Below are positions 1 through 10,000 of a stretch of 11,642 nt of DNA, in pieces. The stretch comes from an uncultured Pseudomonadota bacterium (lineage in GTDB: Bacteria; Pseudomonadota; Gammaproteobacteria; Steroidobacterales; Steroidobacteraceae), in NCBI GenBank assembly GCA_903890265.1, contig CAITAM010000336.1:1-11642 (forward strand), written 5' to 3'. Position numbers and translations under genes: made by a program. Positions within the stretch are counted from its first letter, which is position 1, and each line of letters starts with the position of its first letter. The notes beneath the pieces are model-generated. The model searched no databases. It saw only the letters and a program-made list of their open reading frames with translations, and was not told the DNA's origin.

Positions 1-1385
1 GTGTAGACGACTTGAGGCTGGCCCACCACGGTCATCGTCGCCCGGCGACTGGCGTTGTCGAACGTGTAGTTGACCGTCCCCTGGGGACTCACCTCCTGGG
101 TCAGTCGGTCCAGTCCGTCGTAGATCCGGCTGATCGTCCCGTTCAGCGAATCGACGTACTTCGTGGCACGGTTTCCGGCATCCCACGTAATCGCGATCGT
201 CGAGGCGTCCTGGAACGTGATCAGCGTCGGCCGGTTGATCCCGTCGTACTGGATCGAGGTTGTCTGGCCCTTGCGGTCGATGACGGAAGTCAGGTTCCCC
301 ATCCCGTCGTAGTTGTCGGTTTCTGTCTTGTTGGCCGGGTCGACGTAGGTATGCCGTCGGTTGCGACTGTCGTAGGTGTAGGTCTGGACGACGTTGCGGG
401 GATCCCTGACGGTCAAGAGGTTACCGTTCTGGTCGTAGTTCAGCTGAGTGGTTTGGCCCAGCGCATCGACCACGGACAGCAGCCGGTCCATCGCGTCACG
501 ATTCAACTGCGTGGTGTTGCCGAGCGGGTCGGCTGTCGACAGTACCCGCCCCAGCGTGTCCGTCGCGACCGTGCTCTTGCGGGTGAGAGCGTCGGTCACC
601 GAGGCGAGATCGGCGTCCACGTAGCCCAGGGTCGTGGCGTGACCCAATGGGTCCGTGATCTGCGTCGGCAGCCCAAGGTCGCTGTACTGCACCTGGGTCG
701 TGTGATTGAGGGGATCGGTAATCGCGTAGGCGTTACCGCCGCCGTCCCTCTGGATGATGGTCGTATGGTTCAACGGGTCCGTCACGCTCGTCAGCTGGTG
801 GAAGACAAGGTCGTACTCGAAACGGTAGCTGATCTGGTTCGGGCTGTTCGCCAGCAGAGTCACGCTGACGAGATCGCCGTCGAGGTTGTAGCGGTAAAGC
901 GTCGCCCGACCTAAGGTGTCCGTCACCGACCACGGGCGGTTGGCCGAATCGCGCTCGACCTGTAGCGTCTGCTGCTCAGGCTGACCCTGCGCGAAGACAA
1001 CCGTGTTGGGGTACCCGCTCGGCGACATCGTGATTTGCCGGACGTACTGGCGGGGATCCGTGACCAATGTCTGCGCCACCGTCCCGTCGGGGTTCAGGGT
1101 GTAATTGAACTTCCAGATCGCGCCGTCCGCCAGCGTTTGCTGCGACACCCGTCCGTTCGCATCGAACAGGTTCTTGACCATCGCATTCTGACGCCGGTCG
1201 GTCACCAGATTCATGTTGTTCGTGACCGGGTCGTAACCGTATGACTCGGTGTTGCCGTCGGCATCCTTCACGCTGATCAGGTGATTTTGGCTGTCGTAGG
1301 CATAGGAGGTCTGTCGACCGGCATCGTCTTCGGCCAGGTTGATTCGTTCGTACGAGTCGTAGAACAGCCGGATATATCTTCCTGA
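1..1385 (-). repeat. RHS/YD repeat tract inside the RHS gene
   Basis: From about residue 891 to the window edge the protein is a continuous series of degenerate units of roughly 20 residues. Examples are TSYAYDSQNHLISVKDADGN, TQLNYDQNGNLLTVRDP, TYTYDSRNRRHTYVDPANKT and TSIQYDGINRPTLITF. The YD...G.L..V.D..G..T pattern is diagnostic of RHS proteins. A sub-run carries the variant V/I-TDPLNHTT or TDPLGHATT (about 480-800). The tract is still running at base 1, so its total copy number cannot be given. Confidence 0.93.
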
Positions 1386-4055
1386 TGGTGATGTGATCTG
1401 CGTCAGGAGGGGCGCCAAAGCGCTGGGGTTGGCGCTGGCGGAATAGGTCAATGACACCGTATTGCCGTGCCGATCGCGGATGGACGTCAACGGGCTGGTG
1501 AGGTTGTTCTCACTGAGGAACGTCAGGACCGTCCCGTCACGCAGCGTCATTGCCCAGTGCGCGAAGGGGGTATACAGCAGGACCATGGACGCGCCGTAGA
1601 ACGCCGTCGGTGAGAGGGTGTGAGTCCACGTCGTCGGATTGCTCCCGGGCACCAGCATGAACGGAATCTTGCCGCCGTCGGCGCCGATCAGATCGATTTC
1701 CCGCTGCGAAACGGTGCTCGGTTGGTAAAGACGCATCGCGTAACTGATGTTGGTACCAGTACCAAAGGCGCGCGTCTGGTTGTCGTTGGTACGGTACGAA
1801 CGCGATACGCTGATCGGGATGACGTCGTTGACTCGCAGATCCGTGCCGCCGTGCAAAAAAAGTCCGGTGGGGCAGTCGACCGGATCACCACCGGTGCAGT
1901 TGGCGCCCGGATACGGGCCCTGTGGCGGCGGCGTGTCACCGGATCCGCCAATACCTATTCCGAAAGTCATGACCTGACGCAGGCCGGAACCCGCATCGGG
2001 GACGATCTGTTTTCCATCCGCCGTGACGGTCCCGTGGCCGTAGACCTGCCAGCCGGTCGCGACGTCGTAATTCCAAAACTTGACTTGGGCTCCGGCTGGC
2101 AGCCCCTCGTGGTTCGGGTACACGACCCGCAGGGCGTACTGCGGGCCACCATCGACGTAGGCGCCACCGGGCTGCAGCGTGAAATACGTCGAGAACGGCA
2201 CGGGTGACGGGTACGGGGCCCGGTCGTTGGCAACGGGCGTGATGCTCAACGTGGTGACTACCTTGCCGTCCTGGTCTCGGATCACGGCGCCCTTCGGCAC
2301 GTGGATCTCGAGCCCCGGAATCGCCGGGTGGGTCAGCACGTACTCGCGGCTTGCGGGCGCGTCGATCGTGATCTCGGTTGCCGGGTCGACGCGAGAGAGA
2401 TGAATCAGTGCCGGGATCGCGGTCGTCTGGTGATCGGCCACGTCCACCGACAGGTAATGGAGCGTGTAGTGGCGCCCGCCCTGCGTGACGCCGCGACCGT
2501 CGATTTTGAGCGACTGACGGCCGGCTGGGACGTCGCGAAGCAGGAAGAGACCGTTCGCATCCGTCTGGGTGGTTACCTTGCCGATCTGCACCCTAACGTG
2601 GGCGAGCGGCCGGCCGTTGACCCGCACGACCCGGCCGCTGACGGCCGTGACCGACGGCGGGGCCATGCTCGGTGATCCGGTGAGATCCGCCGTGCGGTAG
2701 GCTGGATCCTGTGCGAGGCCAAGGACGCGCCATCGGCCAAAGTGGTTGGACTCGGTTGGCAGCCAGTCCTCCCGCTCGTCATCGACCGTCGGGGTCGTGG
2801 GCGGCAGGGGCGCCTTGGTCGGCTCCGCCCGACGCGCCGCCGGCGTCGCCGGGGCCACGGGCGGTGGCGTGACGACCAGCGAGGTACGCCGGTCAGTCTC
2901 GACGCGGGCCGGCGCAGTGGTGGTGGTGGCTCCCACTCCGAGCCGACGCGTGGTGAAGCGGATGCTCGCGCGCGCGACCGGCCGGTCGGCAGCGTCGTTC
3001 AGGGTGTTGATAAAGAGCGTGTAGGTTGTGGCCGGCCGCAGCTCCTGGGCCGGCACGAAGAACGCGAGCCGGCCCTGTTCGACGCCGTTGATCTGGCCGG
3101 CGACGGCGCCCTCGGGTCCGATCAGCGTCAGGGTCGCCCGCGTAAGGCGCGCGATGGGCACCGCTTGCGTGAACCGGACACTCACCAGCGTCTCGACCGG
3201 CACGTCGACCGCGTTGTCGGCCGGCTCCGAGGCTGCGAGGGCCGCCGGCTGCAGCACGGTCAGCGCCTCGACCTGTCGGCGCGAGTCGGTGACGGCGTAG
3301 ATCCCCTCAAACGCGCCAAGCCGCGGGTTGTACAACTCGTCCGCAGTGACCGCTGCCCCCGTCGGACCTGCCCCGCCCGTGATCCGGTCCTCGCCGGACG
3401 ACAACAGGCTGGCCCCGTGATCGGCACGCGGCAGCGTGAGCGGTGTCGGCACCGCGTTGACGCGGCCGGTCCGAGGGTCCCAGCGCTCGGCGGTGGCGAG
3501 CACGGCCCCCGAGGCATCCCGGCCGCCAGCGACGAGAACGTCACCGGAGGTGAGCACGGTCGCCGTGTGGCCGCTGCGCGGCGTCAGGCCTGCCACGTGC
3601 ACGGTCGCGATCGTGCCCTCGAGGGGATCCAGCACCTCGACGTCGGCGACCGGGTGGCCGTCGCCACCGAGGCCGCCGACGATCGCGACACGGCCGTCTG
3701 GAAGGACCGTTGCCGTATGCGCCCGGCGCGGGTGTGCGAGTGTCACTGGCAACGACTCGACCAGCGGCCCGTCACGGAGCTCCAGGGTGGCGACCAGTCC
3801 TGCGGACGACCGCCCGCCCGCCAACAGCCAGCGGCCGTCCGGGATTTGCGTGACGCTCTGCCCCGCGAGCGTCGCGCGTGGCGCCTGGGCGTCGGAGGGT
3901 ACCGTCCGTACCGCAGGCGTCGGGTCGGTGCCCACGACCGGCGCCGATACCGACACGGATCCCGCGAGACTGCCGATCAACAGGGCGAGCCACGCCGGGA
4001 CGACGAGGCGTGCCGCCGGGTGTCTGGGTGCTTTCGCTCGAGCCACTGCGCGCAT
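1..4055 (-). CDS. Exported multidomain RHS/YD-repeat protein, C-terminus beyond left edge
   Basis: Translation from the ATG at 4055-4053 stays open to the window edge (1351 codons, no stop). The N-terminus has basic residues and a hydrophobic stretch (about residues 17-38), consistent with Sec export; the cleavage site is unclear. In order: four Kelch-like units (about 65-245, with motifs such as HTATVLPDGRVAIVGG and HTATVLTSGDVLVAGG); an SbsA-type Ig-like domain (about 275-370); a Pro/Thr/Ala-rich linker (371-427); a carboxypeptidase-regulatory-like domain (about 468-555, TDANGLFLLRDVPAG); a ZU5-like beta region (about 558-700); DUF6531 (about 720-800, GGDPVDCPTGLFLHGG then ISVSRSYRTND); and YD repeats from about 891 on. 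In characterised RHS and TcC proteins the YD repeats form a hollow beta-cage that encloses a C-terminal polypeptide, often a toxin; that part lies outside the window. No PAAR motif is seen, so Sec export rather than type VI delivery is inferred. The gene lies 12 bases after the upstream giant gene and is probably co-transcribed with it. The family call is secure; the function is unknown. Confidence 0.93.
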   Translation of the reverse strand, partial: MRAVARAKAPRHPAARLVVPAWLALLIGSLAGSVSVSAPVVGTDPTPAVRTVPSDAQAPRATLAGQSVTQIPDGRWLLAGGRSSAGLVATLELRDGPLVESLPVTLAHPRRAHTATVLPDGRVAIVGGLGGDGHPVADVEVLDPLEGTIATVHVAGLTPRSGHTATVLTSGDVLVAGGRDASGAVLATAERWDPRTGRVNAVPTPLTLPRADHGASLLSSGEDRITGGAGPTGAAVTADELYNPRLGAFEGIYAVTDSRRQVEALTVLQPAALAASEPADNAVDVPVETLVSVRFTQAVPIARLTRATLTLIGPEGAVAGQINGVEQGRLAFFVPAQELRPATTYTLFINTLNDAADRPVARASIRFTTRRLGVGATTTTAPARVETDRRTSLVVTPPPVAPATPAARRAEPTKAPLPPTTPTVDDEREDWLPTESNHFGRWRVLGLAQDPAYRTADLTGSPSMAPPSVTAVSGRVVRVNGRPLAHVRVQIGKVTTQTDANGLFLLRDVPAGRQSLKIDGRGVTQGGRHYTLHYLSVDVADHQTTAIPALIHLSRVDPATEITIDAPASREYVLTHPAIPGLEIHVPKGAVIRDQDGKVVTTLSITPVANDRAPYPSPVPFSTYFTLQPGGAYVDGGPQYALRVVYPNHEGLPAGAQVKFWNYDVATGWQVYGHGTVTADGKQIVPDAGSGLRQVMTFGIGIGGSGDTPPPQGPYPGANCTGGDPVDCPTGLFLHGGTDLRVNDVIPISVSRSYRTNDNQTRAFGTGTNISYAMRLYQPSTVSQREIDLIGADGGKIPFMLVPGSNPTTWTHTLSPTAFYGASMVLLYTPFAHWAMTLRDGTVLTFLSENNLTSPLTSIRDRHGNTVSLTYSASANPSALAPLLTQITSPSGRYIRLFYDSYERINLAEDDAGRQTSYAYDSQNHLISVKDADGNTESYGYDPVTNNMNLVTDRRQNAMVKNLFDANGRVSQQTLADGAIWKFNYTLNPDGTVAQTLVTDPRQYVRQITMSPSGYPNTVVFAQGQPEQQTLQVERDSANRPWSVTDTLGRATLYRYNLDGDLVSVTLLANSPNQISYRFEYDLVFHQLTSVTDPLNHTTIIQRDGGGNAYAITDPLNHTTQVQYSDLGLPTQITDPLGHATTLGYVDADLASVTDALTRKSTVATDTLGRVLSTADPLGNTTQLNRDAMDRLLSVVDALGQTTQLNYDQNGNLLTVRDPRNVVQTYTYDSRNRRHTYVDPANKTETDNYDGMGNLTSVIDRKGQTTSIQYDGINRPTLITFQDASTIAITWDAGNRATKYVDSLNGTISRIYDGLDRLTQEVSPQGTVNYTFDNASRRATMTVVGQPQVVY

Positions 4056-4062
4056 ACCGCTG

Positions 4063-4066
4063 TCCT
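4063..4066 (-). promoter_or_regulatory. Ribosome binding site of the RHS gene
   Basis: On the minus strand the 12 bases between the two giant genes read CAGGACAGCGGT. AGGA lies 7 bases before the ATG at 4055, a good Shine-Dalgarno position, and this decides the start. With such a short gap there is no room for a separate promoter or terminator, so translation of the two genes is probably coupled. Confidence 0.7.
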
Positions 4067-4067
4067 G

Positions 4068-7000
4068 TTACTGATAGACCGCCGTGAAGCTGCCCGACAC
4101 CGGCACGATCGGCACCAGGGTCACGGTGTACGTGCCCGCCGTCGCATTGGTGATCGGCAGTACGGTGGACCCGAAGCCTGCCAGGCTGTTGGCCAAGATT
4201 AAGGCGCCCGTCGGGTCGTACATGCCGACCGAGTAGTTGTTGCCGGCGGGGCTCGTGGCCAGCCCGTTAAGCGTCAGCGTGAACGACTGCCCGGCCGTCG
4301 CGTTGATCTTGAGCGTTGCGCTCTGCCCGACCGTTGGCAACGTGACGGTCGCGGTCTTGGACGCGGTCAGCGTGGTCACGGCATCCGGCACCAGCGCCGC
4401 GGACATCGCAAGCGTGGACGCGCTGTTCGGGTTGACGCCGATCGAGTACGTGCCGGTCTGCCCGAGGCGGTAGAGACGCACGACACACGCCGGCAGCTGG
4501 CAGGTCGGTGAGCCGAACGCCGATCCGTCCGGGTTGGTCAGCTGCAGCGAGAGGTAGGACGCTCCCGCGGGTGTCAGCGCAACGCCGGTGAGCGCCAGCG
4601 TCAGGCTGGACCCCGCCGTGGCCGTGAACGTCAGCGTGGCGTTCGCGCCGGCGATCGTGGTCTTGACCGGCGTCGCGCCGCCCGTGATCGGTACCGCGGT
4701 CACCAACGCAGGCGACAGCAACAGCGCCACCGTGCCTGTCGCCGGGAACTGCGGAACCACCGCGATCCGGTAAGTGCCCACGACCGTCGGTGGCAGGTTG
4801 AAGATCCCAGGATTCGTGCTGCTGACGATCGTATACCCCACCTGATTGCCGTTCGGGTCGGTGACCGTGACCCCGTAGCTCGTCGACGAAGGGGTCACGG
4901 CCGAGGCCGACACGCCGAGCACCAGCGACTGACCGGCGGTCGTGGCCGGGTAGGTCAGCTGCGCGCCCTGGCCGACGGCGGTGAGCGTGAGGGACTTAGA
5001 GGTATTGACAACCAGCGAACCCGACTGGTCGGCGGTGACGTCGACCGTGAAGCTCATGGTCAGGAGCTGGCCAGCCTTAACGATCGCCGTGTACGTGCCG
5101 GTCTGTTGCAGCGTGGTGAGGCGCAGCTCGCAGGCCGGCATCTGACAGCTCAGGTAGTTGTAGTTTGTGCCATCGGGATTGACGATCTGCACAGTCAATG
5201 CACTGACGCCGGCCGGCGAGACCGCGAGGCCCGACAGCGCCAGGGTCACGGGCTGACCCGCGGTCGCCGCGAAACTCAGCAGTGCGTCCTCGCCAAGGGT
5301 CGTCGTCGTGACCGCCGCCCCGGCACCCGATGCCGACAACGGGGAGAGTACGCCGTTCGCCGCCGTGACGCGGAAGCTCGCTGTGGAGGGCGACTGCGGC
5401 ACCAAGGTCAGCGTGTAGGGACCGACCTCAGCACTTTCGAGATTGAACGTCGTCGTGCCGGCCCCCGCCGATCCGCTCGCCGCCTGCGAGCCGTCCGGGG
5501 CGGTGATTTGAACAAGGTACATGGCCGAAGCCGGTGACACCGACGATCCGACGAGGCTCACGACGTAGGGCACGCCGGCCGTTGGCAGCGTAAAGCTGAG
5601 GGTCGCGTTCTGCCCGACCGTGGTCAGTGCCTCTGTCTGCGGCGAGCCGAGCGGCAGCGCCCCGGTGACACCCGTCGCAAGCGTGGCGGTGACACTGCCG
5701 GTGGCCGGTGACTGCGGCACCACGGTTACCGTGTAGGTGCCCGGTGCGAGGCTGGCGAGATCGAGGACCGCGGGCTGGCCGAGTGCCGCTTGGGCAACCT
5801 GTCCGGAACCGTTCACGTTCCAGACCGTTGTCGAGTAGACATTGCTTGACGGCGTCGTTGAGGTCGTGGACAACACCAACGACATCGTCTGCGACGTAGC
5901 CGCCACGATCTCGAAAGTCAGCACCGCGGCCTGGCCCGCCTGGGTCAGAGCGAGCGACTGTGGCGTCGCCGGGACGAGCTCCCCGCCGAGCACCGCCGCC
6001 ACCGTGGCCGTGAACGCCATCGTTCCGCTACCCTGCGGTGATACGATGACCGACATTGGCCCGTCGGTCGGGGCGGCGAAGGGCCCGACGACACAGCCGG
6101 CCGCGGTGCAACTGCCCTGCGCGATCAGCACGCCGCTTGCACCGCCCATGAACGACACCCCGCTTAGCGCCAGCGTCACCGGCTGGCCGCGAGGCGCGTT
6201 GATCATGTAGTACGCGTTTTCACCGGCAACACCGGTGCTGTAAGCCTTTCCACCACCGTTCACGACGAGGGATTTCGCCACTCCATTGATCAGGCGTACG
6301 GTCATGCTCCCGCTTTGTGGCGTCGCCGTCGTGATTGCAACGGTGTAGGTTCCTGCCGCCAAGTTAGGGAGATTGAGCAGGTAATCGCTGCCGGCCGACG
6401 CCTGGCCAGACCCGAGCGATGCGCCCGTGGGGCCCGTGACGTTGACGTTATACGTGCCGCCAAGCGGCGAGGTGACGACAGATCCGACATCAAGCATCAG
6501 TGTCTGCCCTGCCGTGGCGGCAAACGTCCATGCGCCGTTCTGGCCAACGGTTGTCAACTTCACCGGAAGTGGCGTGCCAACCACCAGATTGCCTTGCTGC
6601 CACGGCGCGAGCGTCGCCCTCCCCGTCATGGTGCCCGCCCCTTGCGGTGTCACCGTCACGGTGTACGTCCCGCCACCGGTCACGGTCGGAATCCCGACAT
6701 CACACGCCCCGTTCACGGGGTAGCACACCGTGCTGGCTACCACGCCCCCGGTCGGCCCGTTTACCCGCACCAGCGCGCTCGTCACGCCGCCGCTGAAGGT
6801 TAGCCCAGAGAGCACCAACGACACGTTCTGGTCGGCAGAGAGCGTAAGGGTCTGAACCGCAGGTTGGCCGGCAGTCGTCGTCGCCAGGTTCCAGGTCTGG
6901 GTCGTCGTCACGCCCTGAGCCGCCGCCAGTGTAAGCACGACAGTACCAACGCCGTTGGTCTGCTGGTCGACCATTGCCGTATAGGTCCCCGACGCGGGCA

Positions 7001-10000
7001 GCGGCGGAATGCTCACCGGTCCGACCGTTGCCGTGACCAGCGTGGATCGGTCGGGATTAAGCACCACGATCTCAGGGGCCGTTACCGTGCCCGTGGGCGA
7101 GGCAGAGAGCGTCAGCAACTGGCCGGCAGACCCGACAATCGACACCTGTGCGGCCTGCCCGGGCAGCGCGAGCGGTATCGTCAGCGGCGTGCCCGCGACC
7201 ACCGTGCCCGTGGCAGGTGTGGATACGGTCAGTGGCACCGAGGCGGTACTTACGTTTTGGTCGACCACCGTGTAGGACCCGCTTAACGGGAGCGAGGTCA
7301 GGTTGGCGACCGTTGCCGACGAGGCAGGAGGCCGAAGCGTTACGCCATTGGGCGCGATGACGGTCAGCAAGCCCGCGCTGCTTGCCACCGTCACGTTTTG
7401 TCCGGCCGTGGCGGCGAACACCGCCACGACCCCGGAATCCCCGTTCGGGATAGATACCGGTACCGTGCTGCCAAGCGCCGCCGTGGCACTCGCCGTGGTG
7501 GCAAGTCCAAACGAGACGAGACCTCCGCCACTTTGCTGGAAAAGGAACGTGTACGTGCCAGACATCGGTACCGGCCCGAAGTTTGCGGTTGCGATACCGC
7601 TCCATTGGCCGTAGGTCGGTGGGCAAACTGTACAGACGTACTTCGGCGGGATCTGGCAGTCCGTCGTAGTGCAGACAACCGGGACACCCGTGAACCCCGT
7701 CGCCTCTATGGTCTGCCCGTTTGGCGCGACGATCGAGATGACGCCGGCCGAAACGTAGGCGCCGGCCGTCGACGTGCTCGGCGTCTCCGACACGGCGAGC
7801 GAAAAATACTGTCCCTCCGTGGCACTGAATGTCAGCGCCGCAGGCTGGCTGCCGTTGAGGACGAGCGAAACTTGTCCAGGGACCGCTAGCGTTGCGGCCA
7901 GCGCGTCCGCCACTGCCGCGGACACCGTCCCAGTCTGCGCCGTGCTCTGGGTAATCAGCGCGGTGAAGGTGCCGCCTGCCGGGTCCGGACTGTAGTTGGA
8001 GGACCCTACAACGGACGCGTAGGGACTCGGCGGGACCGGCGACCCGGCAGAGTCCGCCACGGTCGGCGAGTTAAGACCCGTGAGACCAGTAGCACTGAAG
8101 AAAAAGGGCTGACCGGCCATGACGCTAAAGCTGACGAGCACCGACTGGCCAGGCAACGAGACGGAGGCAGACCCCGAGGAGGCCGATCCGAGGTTCAGCG
8201 GTAGCGGCGCCGCCAACGTCACTGACAGTGGTGTGCTGTTGTTACCCGGTTCCTGAAGGATGACCAGATAGTTCCCGGTCTGTGGCAAAGGCCCGAGATT
8301 GACGACCGTGGTCCCACTGCACGCCGGTGAACAGGTCGGGATTAATGACCCCGACGCCAGCACGGCGCCGCCCGGCTGCACGACGCTGATGGAAGCACTC
8401 GGTGCGCTACCCGCATTCTCAGCGACGGCAAGGGACAGCAGCTCGCCCACGCCGCCACTGAAAGACACGACCTGTGAGGCCCCAGCCGCCATGGACACCG
8501 CGGCGGTCGGCTGGTTGACTGTCAGCGTCGCTCCGAGCGACGTTACCGCCACCGCAGCGCTCACGGACCCCGGAGTCGAGCCCGTCGGTTGGATCAATAC
8601 GCCGTAGGTCCCCGTCGTCGGTAAAGTCGGGTACCACGCGAGACCGGCCGTCGGCAAGGACGCGTTTAGCAGCGTCATGCCGGTCGGCGAAATCAAGGAG
8701 ACACTGGCCCCCGGGACGGTTATGCCGCCAAGCGCGACCGTGACCGTCTGGTTTGCGGTTCCCGGGAAGGTCAATAAGACCGGCACACCGGCAGCACCGA
8801 CTGAGATTGGCGTCGCGGCAGCGCCGACGATCAGTGCGGTTGTCGCCGGTCCCAGAATTTGCACGCCGAGGGCACCCACCGTCGAAGAACCCGGCGAAAA
8901 AACGGCAGTGTACGTACCCGACAGCGCGACCGGCGGCAATGGAATACTCTGCGCCGCGCCGGTCAGTGCCGTCGACGCGACGAAAACCGACCCGTCCGGG
9001 GCATAGACCACGACCCTGCTACCGGTTGCCGTGCCTGGCGTAATCGCCAACACGCCAGGCAACGTCGTCGTCAGGTCGAACAACACCAAGGTATTCGCCG
9101 AACCCCCAACGGATACCGTAGACGCGGGCGCGTTGAACGAGAGTCGCGTCGCGGCCGAATTAGCAGACAGCGGACCCCCGGCGGGCGGGATAACGAGGTC
9201 ACCTGCGCTGGTCGCGGACCCACCGGGTGTAGTGACCGTGACCTTTCCGGAGCCGATGTTTCCCGGCACCACAATGCTCAGCGTAGTCGGCGTCACCGCC
9301 GCCACTGTCGCCCACGAGCGGTTGATCCGGACCTTCGTTGCACCGGGGGCCGTCATGAAACCCGTGCCGTTGATCGTCACCACGCTGCCCGCCGCGGCCG
9401 CCGTGGGCAGGAACGACGCAATGGTCGGTGCACCGGACACTACCCGCGGCGTGAACGTCTGCGTGCCCGTGACGCTGGAGCTACCTACCCTGACGGTCAC
9501 GCTACCGGCCGACATGCCGCCGGGTACCGTGACCAAGAGCTGCGTCGACGTCGCCGACACCACGGTTGCCGCCACCCCGTTGATGGTGACGGTGTTTGCG
9601 CTTGCGGTGGTCGAGAACCCGGAACCGAAAACCGTGAGAGCGCTTCCGGGCGCCGCCGTCGGCGTGGAGAGCCCGGTCACCGCCAACGTCGCGACCGGTG
9701 TCGAATTCACGCCGGTCAGGTTACCCGACGGATCATAACTGTAGCTTTGGACGGCATTGAGGGAGGGGATGGTAGCCTGCACCAGCCGCCCCAGTACGTC
9801 ATAGCCGTAAGTCACGCCGCCACCAACACTCGTTGGCAGCGTCGTCGCGGTGACCGCCGTCGAAGGCGCACTGATCGTGCCCGCCGTGTCGGTCGCGGCC
9901 ACCTCGTAGCGGTAGGTGCCGGCTGGTGTAAGCATTGAATCCAGCCACCCGGTCGATCCGGTGACCGTCGCGACGGGCGCAAAGGACGTGCAGCCGCTGC

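Noticed and set aside
4056..4070. Stop-codon read-through or a broken single gene joining the two giant genes, which are in the same frame across CAG TAA CAG
   Set aside because: The downstream gene has its own ribosome binding site and ATG and its own export signal, which would be internal in a fusion. The shared frame has a one-in-three chance of occurring.
2742..4202. A plus-strand open frame of 486 codons, and similar ones at 12-914, 8859-9938 and 9031-9738
   Set aside because: They lie opposite minus-strand coding sequence with recognisable domains, and their products are Arg/Gly/Ala-rich with no family motifs. Such open frames are expected on the non-coding strand of high-GC genes.
7072..7626. 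A minus-strand open frame of 184 codons in another frame of the repeat array
   Set aside because: The in-frame giant gene covers the same bases with clear repeat structure; this product is Arg/His/Gly-rich and resembles nothing.
4071..9179. A CRISPR or DNA-level satellite explanation for the periodicity
   Set aside because: The period is about 315 bases and in frame; similarity is at the protein level, and no short exact direct repeats with unique spacers are present.
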